A DNA stretch of 64,000 bases, taken from the NCBI RefSeq assembly GCF_003202435.1, contig NZ_QJHK01000011.1, positions 92,879 through 156,878 of the forward strand, in the 5' to 3' direction. Shown piece after piece: positions 1 through 9,457 of this stretch. Under the pieces are notes generated by a model. That model saw only the letters and a program-made list of their open reading frames with translations. It did no database searches and had not been told where the DNA came from. Every line of letters starts with the position of its first letter. Position 1 is the stretch's first letter. The stretch comes from Flavobacterium cheongpyeongense. GTDB taxonomy: Bacteria > Bacteroidota > Bacteroidia > Flavobacteriales > Flavobacteriaceae. A program made the translations under genes and the position numbers.

Positions 1-1838
1 TCATCCGCCCATCCATAACGAACTGCTAGGGGATTTGAAACCTCAGTACTTGAAACGATAATTTTGTTGTCTTTGATTATTGCTTTCGCAGAATAAAAAA
101 CTTTGTCGGCACCGGCGATTTCGAAACCTTTTAATTCGGAATTATTTGGTTTTGATAATCCGCCTCCTATGTTTTCGAAAGTCACAATAATCTGATTCTC
201 TTTTATTTCCTGAGATTTATAAGTAGGACCGCTAAAAACTTGCTTTTTACCGTAAACATTATTCAGTGCAATTGCTGCCAATCGAAATCCCACATCTTGT
301 TTGTTGGTTGGGTGAATGTCTTTTGCGTTTCCGATATCTGTAGTAACGGCCATTCCGGTATTGGAAAGTTTTAAGGTTTCAGATTGTGCCTCACGAAGTT
401 CAGCCCAACGGCTGCCTTTTGTACTGTTTCCGCCAAATTCATCGAAAGTGGATAATTGTACAAAGTAAAAAGGAAAGTTACCCTGATTCCATTTTGTTCG
501 CCAATCCTGAATCATTAACGGAAATGCTTTTTTATATTGATTTGCTCTCCATACATTCGCCTCTCCCTGATACCACAAAACGCCCTGAATCGCATAAGGA
601 ATCAGCGGATTTACCATAGCATTGTACAATAATGAAGGGTAGCTGTTTGGCGAAACGGATATTTTTACCTGAACAACATTGAATTTCCAAAATCCTTCTA
701 AAGGTAAATTACCCTCTTTAAATTGAATTTTCAAATCGATTGGTTCTCCGTAAATCCCTCCACCACCGCTGTAATCTGTAATTCTGACTGCGATTACGTT
801 TGTTCCTGCTTTTAAGACATTTGCCGGAATTTTGTAAATTCTTTGCTTGTCCCAAATCTTGTTAGTACCAATCTCGATTCCGTTTACAAAAGTCTGATCT
901 TCATCATCGACTTTTGCCAGATGTAAAACGGCTTCATTTTTGGCTTGTTCAGCAGTTAAAACAATCGTTTTTCGCATCCAGACAATTCCGTCGATATTGC
1001 CTATTTGCTGATTTTCCCAAAGGGAAGGGACTTTTATTTCGGGCCAATTTTTATCATCAAAACCGAATTCCTTAAACTGGTTTTCATTTTCCATGGAAAC
1101 ATCAAAACCCTGAACTTTTTTGAGATTTTGCAAAATGGATTTCTTATAACTTTCGAAAATAGCATCCATATCAACAGTTGGAACTTCGGCAATTATCGAT
1201 TTGAATTCATCACTATTTTGAAATGCTTCGTGGCTTGTCCAGGTTTCTACATTGGTTCCGCCCCATGATGTATTGATAATTCCGATTGGGATTTTTAATT
1301 CGGCAAATAATTTTTGAGCAAAAAAGTAGCCTACTGCTGTAAAATCTTTTATGTCTTGGGGGTTGCAAGTGGTCCACTTTCCTGCTTTCAAATCATCTTT
1401 TGGAGTACCGCTTAAATCCTGGGCTACTCCAAAATGACGAATCGTGGGATTATTAGCCAATTGTTTTTGGGTTTCAAAATCCGGCAGTTTGTACATTTGG
1501 AATTCCATGTTGGATTGTCCGCTGCAAATCCAGACTTCGCCCACCAGAACATCTTTTATGACAATTTTATTTTTTCCTGTAATGAACAATTCAAAAGGAC
1601 CTCCGGCTTTTTCGGCATTTAAACTCACCATCCATTTACCGTTTTTGTCGGCTTGAATTGTTTTGGTTTGTTTATTAAATTGAATTTCTACTTTTTCGCC
1701 AGGATCAGACCAACCCCAAACCGGAATTGGTTTGTTACGCTGCAAAACCATTCCGTCAGAAAAAACTAAAGGCATTCTGACATTAGCGTTTGCTATTATA
1801 CTGCAACTAAAAAGAAGGAAAGCAATGCATTTTTTCAT
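1..1838 (-). CDS. SGNH-type sialate O-acetylesterase-like carbohydrate esterase (partial)
   Basis: Reading inward from an ATG at 1838, the frame stays open to the window edge, so the C-terminus (probably a few dozen residues) is missing. A signal peptide (residues 1-18) is followed by the block GEVWICSGQSNM, whose Ser109 is the expected nucleophile. Later blocks are WYQGEAN and DIHPTNKQDVGFRLA, with the Asp/His of an SGNH hydrolase. An inserted beta-sandwich-like segment lies around residues 280-380. The family removes O-acetyl groups from sugars; in this locus it would deacetylate the glycan in the periplasm (inference). It starts 11 bp after the upstream GH2 gene and is presumably in the same operon. 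Confidence 0.85.
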   Translation of the reverse strand, partial: MKKCIAFLLFSCSIIANANVRMPLVFSDGMVLQRNKPIPVWGWSDPGEKVEIQFNKQTKTIQADKNGKWMVSLNAEKAGGPFELFITGKNKIVIKDVLVGEVWICSGQSNMEFQMYKLPDFETQKQLANNPTIRHFGVAQDLSGTPKDDLKAGKWTTCNPQDIKDFTAVGYFFAQKLFAELKIPIGIINTSWGGTNVETWTSHEAFQNSDEFKSIIAEVPTVDMDAIFESYKKSILQNLKKVQGFDVSMENENQFKEFGFDDKNWPEIKVPSLWENQQIGNIDGIVWMRKTIVLTAEQAKNEAVLHLAKVDDEDQTFVNGIEIGTNKIWDKQRIYKIPANVLKAGTNVIAVRITDYSGGGGIYGEPIDLKIQFKEGNLPLEGFWKFNVVQVKISVSPNSYPSLLYNAMVNPLIPYAIQGVLWYQGEANVWRANQYKKAFPLMIQDWRTKWNQGNFPFYFVQLSTFDEFGGNSTKGSRWAELREAQSETLKLSNTGMAVTTDIGNAKDIHPTNKQDVGFRLAAIALNNVYGKKQVFSGPTYKSQEIKENQIIVTFENIGGGLSKPNNSELKGFEIAGADKVFYSAKAIIKDNKIIVSSTEVSNPLAVRYGWAD

Positions 1839-1849
1839 CTTTACTATAT

Positions 1850-3667
1850 TTAATTTTTACTCTTATAAAATTCTTTCATAACATACCATGCTTTCTTTTT
1901 TTCTCCTTTATCAGAAAGTAATCCTTTCCTATTCCAGCCTCGTTGATAAATTGGATGCAATCTTGATTGAGAACGGAAATCACATAATATCCAAGGACAT
2001 ACTCCTGCTAAATTAGGATTAGTATCAAACATTTCAATTTGATCTTTATAAATTTGTTCTTGGTATTCTTCTGACCAGCCTGATGCTTCGTCTTTTGGTT
2101 GTTTAGTACTACCATAAAATGCTTCACCTCCAAATTCAGATATAATTACTGGTTTTGTATCATTTACAAATTTCCATTTTGTGTCTTTTGGTAAACCTTG
2201 CCATGGCGTATACCATCCAATATACTCGTTTACAGATATTATATCAAAATAATTATAAAGAGGATCTGACAAATCAAACGTATTATTAGTATAACCTTGT
2301 GTAGAAATAACGGTCGTTGTTAACCGGGTTGAATCTAAAATTTTACATTGCTTAACTAATTTAATTAATGCTTCATCTCTGCTTTTTGTAAAATGATAGG
2401 TTTCATTTGACAAACTCCAGATGATTATTGCACTACGGTTTTTATCTCTTTTGATCATTTCTTTAAGCATCAAATCCATTTTTTGTTGGACTTTTTCATT
2501 CGAAAACTCGATATGTTGGTAAACCGGAAGTTCTTCCCAAATCATCAACCCCTTTTTTTCAGCTAACTTAACCATATATTCATTATGTGGATAATGTGCT
2601 AAACGTACCATATTACACCCTAACTCTTTAGCCCAATTTAAAAGAACTTCGGCATCTTTTTCGGAGTATGCTTTTGCTACACGAGTGGGCATTTCTTCGT
2701 GAATATTGATTGCTTTCAAAAAAACTGGTTTCCCGTTAAGTACAATTTTAGTACCATTGGTTTCTATATTCCTAAAGCCAATTTCATCACTAATTGTATC
2801 TAATCCACTTTGGATTTCTATCCTGTATAATTTTGGATTACCTGGACTCCAAAGGTTAAATTTTGCTTTAAATTGTATTGGTGCATAACCAGAATCATTT
2901 GTTTTAACTTTAACATTTAATTTTAATTCTGGGATGCTCAATTTAATTTTTTGAGAAATTGTAGTACCATCAATTTTTACCCAGCCTAATACTTCATTGT
3001 TTGAGTTCTTTTTTAATTGAATAGAGTAATCTTCTATGAAGGATTGTGGCGTTTCAATCAAATTTACATCTCTGGTAATTCCTCCATAATTAAACCAATC
3101 ATATCCTTCACTTGGAATACCTTCTTTTACTTTTTTATTATTTACCTTAACTACTATTGAATTTTCGGAATTACTAATAAGATTGGTGATTTCAAATTGA
3201 AAAGGAGTAAAACCACCCTCATGAGTCCCTAATAATTTACCATTAAAATAAACATCGGTCAAATAATTTACAGCTCCAAAATGAAGGAACAATCGTTTAT
3301 TGGTTTTTAAATCATATTTAAATGTTTTTTTATACCAGACAATTCCTTCATAGTAAGTTAGTTCCGTCATTTGTGTATTGAAATCTGACGGAACATTTAA
3401 CACGTCCCCATTTTCAAAAGAATATTCTACAAAATCAGTTTTCTTTTCTGGTTTTCTATCTTCCCAAAATTTATGAAAATCCCCCACTCCGTTTGGATCA
3501 ATTATAGTATTCCACTTACCATTTAAACTTGTCAATTTTCTGGCAGATAGGTTTATCATTGCACTTTGAGCAAACATGGTATTCCCTAATAAAAAAAGAA
3601 CTAAAATAAATAAAGGATAAAAAAGTGCTTTTTTAAGTTTCTTCATTTTCATAATTCTTCCTTTCAT
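1850..3667 (-). CDS. Glycoside hydrolase family 2 (beta-glucuronidase-sized)
   Basis: 605 residues with an N-terminal signal peptide ending near FAQS (residue 35). The order is sugar-binding domain, immunoglobulin-like domain and TIM barrel, as in GH2. The acid/base is Glu422 in IIIWSLSNE and the nucleophile Glu511 in KPVIISEFGGE. The length matches compact beta-glucuronidase-like GH2 enzymes, without the long C-terminal extension of the other GH2 in this locus. The exact sugar released cannot be read from the sequence. An alternative start at 3652 (MKMKKLKK) sits just after an AAGGAAGA stretch and is as plausible as 3667. It lies between a GH5 gene (33 bp) and the esterase gene (11 bp), so co-transcription is likely. 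Confidence 0.88.
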   Translation of the reverse strand: MKGRIMKMKKLKKALFYPLFILVLFLLGNTMFAQSAMINLSARKLTSLNGKWNTIIDPNGVGDFHKFWEDRKPEKKTDFVEYSFENGDVLNVPSDFNTQMTELTYYEGIVWYKKTFKYDLKTNKRLFLHFGAVNYLTDVYFNGKLLGTHEGGFTPFQFEITNLISNSENSIVVKVNNKKVKEGIPSEGYDWFNYGGITRDVNLIETPQSFIEDYSIQLKKNSNNEVLGWVKIDGTTISQKIKLSIPELKLNVKVKTNDSGYAPIQFKAKFNLWSPGNPKLYRIEIQSGLDTISDEIGFRNIETNGTKIVLNGKPVFLKAINIHEEMPTRVAKAYSEKDAEVLLNWAKELGCNMVRLAHYPHNEYMVKLAEKKGLMIWEELPVYQHIEFSNEKVQQKMDLMLKEMIKRDKNRSAIIIWSLSNETYHFTKSRDEALIKLVKQCKILDSTRLTTTVISTQGYTNNTFDLSDPLYNYFDIISVNEYIGWYTPWQGLPKDTKWKFVNDTKPVIISEFGGEAFYGSTKQPKDEASGWSEEYQEQIYKDQIEMFDTNPNLAGVCPWILCDFRSQSRLHPIYQRGWNRKGLLSDKGEKKKAWYVMKEFYKSKN

Positions 3668-3700
3668 TTTGCTGGTATTAATCCTTTTTCTACAAAGGAT

Positions 3701-4960
3701 TTACTTCAATCCATTCATCAAAGCGGTCAATGCCTGCGTATCAAAAACGGTATTATTAGTTCTGTTAATAATTCCAAAACCATTATTTGTCATACTTCCC
3801 TCATCCCAGTAAAAAGGCACCAAACCATTTGCTTTTGCCTGTTGCACTACATATTTTAAATAATAAGCACGTGATGCCAAATGTTTTGTAAGATTATCAC
3901 CTGTTAATGAAGAACGTCTGATAGCACCAAATTCTCCTAAAATTACCGGAATTCCTTTGTCTACAAACTGAGTTTTCATCAGTTTAAAATCGGCTGTTAC
4001 TGCAGATTCCTCTCCCCAAGTTGCATTTCTGCCGGTATCGGTTGTAGATTTAAATCCATTTCCCCAATAATAAAACATTTTGCCCCAACTTTCGTCCTGA
4101 GTAAGCCCCGCAAATTGCCATGGTGCATAATAATGTACTTCTACCATCATACGCCCTGCTACTTTATCTGTAGGCAAAGAGGTCATTAATTGATTTGTTT
4201 TTGTAATATCGGTTCCCGGTCCCTGAATTATCAAAGTTCTGTAAGCATTTTTTCCGCCAGTAGAACGAACAGCATCAATAAATGTCTGATGATAGGATTT
4301 AAGTACTGCCATTTGTTCAGCGTTTTCTACATTTGGCTCATTGGCACTTGCAAAAAGCAATAATCCGTTGAAATCTCTAAGACTGGTAGCAATTTGCTCC
4401 CAGAATGCTTTTTGCTTTTCATTGTTTTCTGCTTGTTTTGCTACTGTAATATTGTTCTCCAGCCATCCGCCGTCCCAGTGAACGTTTACAATACAATACA
4501 TTGCGTTATCATTACAATATTTTACCACTTCCTTAACCCTGTTCATCCAATCTGCTTTTATTTGAGCCGTAGTTGAATTGGCTAAATATTGGTTCCAGGA
4601 ACATGGAATCCTTACAGCATTAAAACCTTTCGCTTTTACTAAATCTATTAATGCCTTGGTCACTTTCGGGTTTCCCCAAGCCGTTTCACCACCGGTAGCT
4701 TCCATCGTGTTACCTATATTCCAGCCTATTTTAATTTTTGATGCAATTGTTTTGGCATCGCTCCCCATGCCTGAAGCGTCAGCCGGTAATGGGTTTGTAT
4801 TATAATTTGGTAATTTTGAAGTAGATGCTGAATAAACCTCTGAATTACTTTCTGCTACATTTTTTTCTTCAGTCAATGTATCATTGCTGCAAGATAAGTT
4901 TCCTAATAACACCAAAGACAGCAAAGCTGCAATTTGGTAAATCATAAGCCTTTTTTTCAT
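3701..4960 (-). CDS. GH5 (subfamily 4-like) endo-beta-glucanase lipoprotein
   Basis: 419 residues. The signal peptide ends in a lipobox LGNLSC (Cys24), so the enzyme is membrane-anchored, probably at the cell surface. The catalytic barrel starts at KIGWNIGNTMEATGGETAWG, typical of GH5_4. The acid/base is Glu208 (ASANEPN) and the nucleophile Glu343 (VILGEFGA), with His276 in VEVHYY. GH5_4 enzymes are endo-acting beta-1,4-glucanases that often prefer xyloglucan. It is a close paralog of the BACON-GH5 gene upstream but lacks the BACON domain. A 578 bp spacer separates the two, unusually long for this locus, so it may have its own promoter. Confidence 0.9.
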   Translation of the reverse strand: MKKRLMIYQIAALLSLVLLGNLSCSNDTLTEEKNVAESNSEVYSASTSKLPNYNTNPLPADASGMGSDAKTIASKIKIGWNIGNTMEATGGETAWGNPKVTKALIDLVKAKGFNAVRIPCSWNQYLANSTTAQIKADWMNRVKEVVKYCNDNAMYCIVNVHWDGGWLENNITVAKQAENNEKQKAFWEQIATSLRDFNGLLLFASANEPNVENAEQMAVLKSYHQTFIDAVRSTGGKNAYRTLIIQGPGTDITKTNQLMTSLPTDKVAGRMMVEVHYYAPWQFAGLTQDESWGKMFYYWGNGFKSTTDTGRNATWGEESAVTADFKLMKTQFVDKGIPVILGEFGAIRRSSLTGDNLTKHLASRAYYLKYVVQQAKANGLVPFYWDEGSMTNNGFGIINRTNNTVFDTQALTALMNGLK

Positions 4961-5011
4961 AATTTTAGTTTTTGTGGTTAAATGTTAGTAAAGTATAATC
5001 TTGATAATTAG

Positions 5012-5080
5012 GGTCTGCTGAAAAACTCAATATTTTTTTTAATACATGAATTTATTGATTATCGGCAATATTTTTATAAT
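5012..5080. repeat. Insertion-sequence-end-like relic, copy 1
   Basis: The segment begins GGTCTGCTGAAAAACTCAAT and ends in GGCAATATTT. About 65 bp align with 42109-42175 with scattered differences and one small gap. Ends of the form GGGTCTGCTGAAAA occur on some Bacteroidota insertion sequences (from memory). No transposase is nearby, so it is a solo remnant. Confidence 0.5.
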
Positions 5081-5161
5081 TACCAAGAAATTGTATCGTA
5101 ATTGACTTTGAAATTATTATTGAAAGAGTAAAAAACAAAGCATATTTGTCTTCAAAAAAAG

Positions 5162-5203
5162 TGATGCAAGAATTTTGATTAAAAATAAAAAAAGCTTGCA
5201 TCA
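5162..5203 (-). terminator. Candidate intrinsic terminator downstream of the BACON-GH5 gene
   Basis: Perfect 9-bp arms TGATGCAAG (5162-5170) and CTTGCATCA (5195-5203). On the minus strand the second arm is followed by CTTTTTTTG. The 24-nt loop is long, so this is tentative. Confidence 0.4.
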
Positions 5204-5459
5204 AATATCTTAAAAAAACCGTTTAAATCTATAAAAATCAACAAAGTATATTTTTAAGCAAACCTTAATTAATCTTTTTAGAATCAGAAAAAAACTTAAT
5301 TCTAACTCAATACGGTAGACTATATTCTATATTAAAATAACAAAAGGTCATACCAAAATAAGTAAAAGTCATTATTTCAAATCTAAAAGAAAAAGAAATT
5401 AATTACTCATAAATTTCTGGTATTTAAAAAAAGTCTCCCTAAATTGATATCAAAAATGC

Positions 5460-5525
5460 GATCTGCAATTAGTTTATTGATTACTCTTTGTATCGAAATT
5501 TCAATGTTAGAACTAATTGCAGGTC
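5460..5525. repeat. 15-nt inverted repeat just downstream of the BACON-GH5 gene
   Basis: Arms 5460-5474 and 5511-5525 are reverse complements at 14 of 15 positions, 14 bp past the stop codon at 5539. No T tract follows directly. It could stabilise the 3' end of the upstream transcript or be a decayed mobile-element end. Confidence 0.45.
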
Positions 5526-5538
5526 ACATAAATTCTTT

Positions 5539-7041
5539 TTATTTCAAACCATCCTGTAAGGCTGTTAATGCCTGTAAATCAAAAACAGTATTATTGCTTC
5601 TGTCAAATAAAGACATCGTATTTACTCCCAAACCTCCTGCATCCCAATAAAAAGGAACTAAACCATTTGCTTTTGATTGTTTTACGACAAATGTGTAAAA
5701 ATCTGCTCTTGATTTTAAATGCAATGCCAATGCATCACCGGTTAAATTCGAACGTCTGATTGCGCCAAATTCTCCTAAAATTACAGGAATTCCTTTGTCT
5801 ACAAATTGTGTTTTCATTGATAGAAAAAGTTTGCTTAAATCAGCCTCCTCTCCCGAAGTTGCATTGTGTTCAGTATCGGTAGTTGAATGATTACCTGCAC
5901 CCCAATAATAAAACATTTTACCCCAGCTAGCGTCTTCAGTCATCAAGGTAAATTGATAAGGATAAAAGTGAACCTCAACCATCATGCGGTTTGCGATATT
6001 ATCTGTAGGAAGCGTAGTCATCAGTGTATTCGTTTTAGCGATATCTGTAGATGGTCCCTGTACGATTAAATTACGATATGCATTTTTACCACCTGTAGAA
6101 CGAACAGCGTCAATAAAAGTTTGGTGATATGAAGTTAAAACTGCCATTTGAGCAGCATCATCTACATTTGGTTCGTTGGCACTCGCAAAAAGTAAATGCT
6201 CATCAAATCCGCGTAAATGTGTCGCTATTTGTTGCCAAAATGCTTTTTGTTTTGCATTATTTTGATCTTTTTTGGCTTCGGTAACATTATTTTCCAGCCA
6301 TCCGCCATCCCAGTGAATGTTTACGATTACATACATATCATTATCCACGCAGTACTGCACAACTTCTTTTACTCTGTCTAACCATTCGGTTTTGATTTTT
6401 GCAGTTGCAGAATTCTCTAAATACTGGTTCCATGAACATGGAATTCTAATTGCATTAAAACCATTTGCTTTGACCATATCAATCAATGCTTTTGTAATCT
6501 TTGGATTTCCCCAGGCTGTTTCACCACCAGTTGCTTCCATTGTATTTCCAATATTCCAGCCCATTTTCATTTTTGCTGTCAATTGTGCTGCAGTACTGCT
6601 CATACCAGAAGCATCAGCGGCAATAGGGTTTGTATTATAATCAGGAAAACCAGTAGATCCTGCAATTCCAACCTGAGAAACTGTGATTTGAACAGATTTA
6701 GCTTCATTTGAGCTTAAAGTTATAATTGCTGTTCTGGATTGAGTAGTTGTATTTGCTAAAGCAGTTACTTTAACAACTGTTGTCCCCGAAGTTCCTGCTG
6801 CCTGACTAATTTTTACCCAACTTGCATCAGAGCTATTCATTAGCCAAGCTGTCACTCCTGTTGTAATGGTAACGTCAACATTACTTTCAACACTCTGAAA
6901 ATCAATTTTATTTGTATTTACAGATAATTCTTTTATTGTTAGGTTTTGTGGTGTCTCTTTGTCTGCACTACAGGCAAAAAATCCTATAAAAGCGACACAA
7001 AGAGCCACATTAATCAGATAAATTTCTATTTTTTTTTTCAT
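5539..7041 (-). CDS. BACON-GH5 (subfamily 4-like) endo-beta-glucanase lipoprotein, xyloglucanase-type
   Basis: 500 residues. The lipobox is at FFACS (Cys24). Residues 33-125 form a BACON domain (IKELSVNTNKIDF ... SVQITVSQVG), and the GH5 barrel starts near 157. The acid/base is Glu290 (ASANEPN) and the nucleophile Glu424 (ILGEFGA). The BACON plus GH5_4 layout is the same as that of the characterised Bacteroides ovatus surface xyloglucanase BoGH5A, which supports endo-xyloglucanase activity at the cell surface. It is closely similar to the next GH5 downstream, so the pair arose by duplication followed by loss or gain of BACON. Only 87 bp separate it from the GH3 gene. Confidence 0.92.
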   Translation of the reverse strand: MKKKIEIYLINVALCVAFIGFFACSADKETPQNLTIKELSVNTNKIDFQSVESNVDVTITTGVTAWLMNSSDASWVKISQAAGTSGTTVVKVTALANTTTQSRTAIITLSSNEAKSVQITVSQVGIAGSTGFPDYNTNPIAADASGMSSTAAQLTAKMKMGWNIGNTMEATGGETAWGNPKITKALIDMVKANGFNAIRIPCSWNQYLENSATAKIKTEWLDRVKEVVQYCVDNDMYVIVNIHWDGGWLENNVTEAKKDQNNAKQKAFWQQIATHLRGFDEHLLFASANEPNVDDAAQMAVLTSYHQTFIDAVRSTGGKNAYRNLIVQGPSTDIAKTNTLMTTLPTDNIANRMMVEVHFYPYQFTLMTEDASWGKMFYYWGAGNHSTTDTEHNATSGEEADLSKLFLSMKTQFVDKGIPVILGEFGAIRRSNLTGDALALHLKSRADFYTFVVKQSKANGLVPFYWDAGGLGVNTMSLFDRSNNTVFDLQALTALQDGLK

Positions 7042-7128
7042 TTTTATATAGTTTTAATTATTTATAATAACCTAGTGGTTTTCAGTTAGTCTCATTTTTT
7101 TAATTCATTATAAAGCGCAACAACTTTA

Positions 7129-9357
7129 TTACTTAATTGTTACAACAATTTCTTTTTTGATGTCTCTTGAAGAATTTCCAAGTTTCAAAATATATTTTCC
7201 TGGCTCAACTGTCCATTTTTTTGAAGCTACGTCGTAATACGCCAACTCTTTAACCGGAACTTTAATTTTTATTGTATTTGAATATCCTGCTTTTACATCT
7301 GTTTTTTGGAACCCTTTTAATTCTTGTACAGCACGTGTAATTTTTGAGTCAGATTTAGATGTATACAATTGTACCACTTCTTTTCCGTCAACTTTTCCGG
7401 TGTTTTTAACGTCCACAGAAACAGTAATTGTTTCCGTTACAGCATAGGAGGTTTTGTCTGTTTTTGCATTATCGAAAGCAAATGTGGTGTAGGACAATCC
7501 GAACCCAAAAGGGTATAATGGAGTGATATTTTTAGTATCAAACCAACGATATCCTACTAGAATTCCTTCAGCGTAATTTACTGCTTTGTCACCCGGAAAA
7601 CTGTTTGTTGCATGCGCAGGAGAGTCCATAAGATTTTTGGGCATTGTCCATGGTAATTTTCCTGATGGATTTACTTTCCCCAACAGTACATCAGCCAAAG
7701 CATTTCCACCTTCAGAACCATTAAACCAGCTCCAGACTAAAGCCGAAGTTTTTTTGCTTACTTCATTAATATCAAAGGGAGCTCCGGCAATCATAACCAC
7801 AATGGTTTTAGGATTAACGGCTAATACTTTTTTGATTAATTCTTCTTGTCCGAATGGTAAGTGTAAATCGCTTCGGTCTGAAGCTTCGGTTTCATAATCA
7901 CGATTTGAACCTGCAAAAATGATAGCCACATCAGAATTTTTAGCAGCTTCTACCGCTTCCTGTAATTTAGCTTCATCTAATTGATCTATTGTTACCGGAC
8001 CACTAGATGTAATATTTCCTAAATTTCCTTTATTTTTTTCTTCGTAACGTTCTAAGTATCCTTCAGCATAATTAATTTTAACTGATGAAGGCAGACGGTT
8101 TTGCAATCCCTCAAGAGGAGTAACTTCTCTTTTGGTTTTTACACCTGCGCCAAATCCGCCCAGTGCATTTTTCTTGGTTGCATTGTTTCCAATTACGGCA
8201 ACAGATTTAAGTCCGTCTAATTTTAAAGGCAGTGCATTGTTTTCGTTTTTAAGTAAAACTATTGCTTCAGCCGCAATTTTGTATGCATCCTGATAATGTG
8301 CCTCAGTGGCAATACTTCCTTTAGCACGATTTCCCCCATCTATCGCTTTTACCTGAAATAAGGTTCTTAAAATACGTTTTACATGCAGGTTAATTTCTGT
8401 TTCCGAAACTTCTCCGGACTTTACTGCTGCAATTAATTTATCAGCAAGAAAAAATTCGTTGAATGGTTTTGGTGTTCCCATTTCAATATCTAAACCATTT
8501 TTTAAAGTTTTTGCGGTAGAATGTACCGCAGCCCAATCTGAAACTACAACACCTTTGAATCCCCATTCATCGCGAAGGATTTTATTGAGCATATAATCAT
8601 TCTCGCACAAATATTCTCCTCTGAATTTGTTGTAAGCCCCCATTATACTATAGGCTTTTCCTTCTTTTACAGAAGCTTCAAAAGCCGGAAGATAAATTTC
8701 ACGAAGTGTTCGTTCATCGATTTGTACATCTACAAAATCACGGTTGGTTTCCTGATTATTAGCTGCATAGTGTTTGACACACGCCATAACATCTTTTTCC
8801 TGTAAACCTACGATTAAAGGCACAGCAATTTTTTTATTTAAAAATGGATCTTCAGACATGTATTCATAAGTCCTTCCGCCAAGTGGTGTTCTTACAATAT
8901 TAATGGCTGGAGAAAGCAGCATGTCTTTATCCCTGGCACGCAATTCTTCACCTAAACTGGCTCCGAATTTGTGCGCCATCTCTACATTCCACGTTGCAGC
9001 CAAACCGCCTCCGGCCGGATAATAGGTTGCAAAATCATTGGTTAACCCTGCCGGAGACCAATTATCACGGGAAATTTCTTCACGAACCCCTAACGGTCCA
9101 TCAGCCATTTTGAGTTCAGGAATAGCCAGACGTTTTACACCTCCGTTACTAAACATACTATTGCCGTGCAGCATTCCTATTTTTTCCTCGAGTGTCATTT
9201 GAGAAATTAACTTGTCAATTTTTGCATCAAAGCCTGTCCCTATTCCCTTACCAATATATGCTTTTTGAGCAGGGACTGAATTCTGTCCATAGTTTTTACC
9301 GGAAGTAAAAACCAGAAATATCATGAATGCCGACAGTTGTAAAATTTTGTTTTTCAT
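7129..9357 (-). CDS. GH3 beta-glucosidase/beta-xylosidase
   Basis: 742 residues with a signal peptide (to about residue 24). The GH3 N-domain contains KHYAANNQETNRD and the nucleophile Asp274 in GVVVSDW. The C-terminal sandwich domain has the acid/base region around DYETEASDRSD, and a fibronectin-III-like domain closes the protein. GH3 enzymes of this layout trim non-reducing beta-linked glucose or xylose from oligosaccharides in the periplasm. In this locus it would complete breakdown of the beta-glucan backbone after side chains are removed (inference). Confidence 0.92.
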   Translation of the reverse strand: MKNKILQLSAFMIFLVFTSGKNYGQNSVPAQKAYIGKGIGTGFDAKIDKLISQMTLEEKIGMLHGNSMFSNGGVKRLAIPELKMADGPLGVREEISRDNWSPAGLTNDFATYYPAGGGLAATWNVEMAHKFGASLGEELRARDKDMLLSPAINIVRTPLGGRTYEYMSEDPFLNKKIAVPLIVGLQEKDVMACVKHYAANNQETNRDFVDVQIDERTLREIYLPAFEASVKEGKAYSIMGAYNKFRGEYLCENDYMLNKILRDEWGFKGVVVSDWAAVHSTAKTLKNGLDIEMGTPKPFNEFFLADKLIAAVKSGEVSETEINLHVKRILRTLFQVKAIDGGNRAKGSIATEAHYQDAYKIAAEAIVLLKNENNALPLKLDGLKSVAVIGNNATKKNALGGFGAGVKTKREVTPLEGLQNRLPSSVKINYAEGYLERYEEKNKGNLGNITSSGPVTIDQLDEAKLQEAVEAAKNSDVAIIFAGSNRDYETEASDRSDLHLPFGQEELIKKVLAVNPKTIVVMIAGAPFDINEVSKKTSALVWSWFNGSEGGNALADVLLGKVNPSGKLPWTMPKNLMDSPAHATNSFPGDKAVNYAEGILVGYRWFDTKNITPLYPFGFGLSYTTFAFDNAKTDKTSYAVTETITVSVDVKNTGKVDGKEVVQLYTSKSDSKITRAVQELKGFQKTDVKAGYSNTIKIKVPVKELAYYDVASKKWTVEPGKYILKLGNSSRDIKKEIVVTIK

Positions 9358-9457
9358 AGATCATTTCATTATTAGATTTAAAATCTCATCCTCACTAAAA
9401 TTTTAAAATCGTGGTGTTTAAATTTATTTTATGTTTTGCTGTATGTTTATTTTAAAA

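Larger units (their letters stand above)
4961..5538. other. 578 bp spacer between the two GH5 genes
   Basis: No gene is supported here. The spacer holds an insertion-sequence-end-like segment (5012-5080, related to 42109-42175), a 9-bp inverted repeat with a minus-strand T tract (5162-5203) and a 15-nt inverted repeat (5460-5525) just after the upstream GH5 stop codon. Short plus-strand frames lack coding character. Confidence 0.7.

Noticed and set aside
6317..6640. 107-codon open frame on the plus strand inside the BACON-GH5 gene
   Set aside because: Antisense to a clear GH5 catalytic domain; its composition is what the complement of that gene gives.
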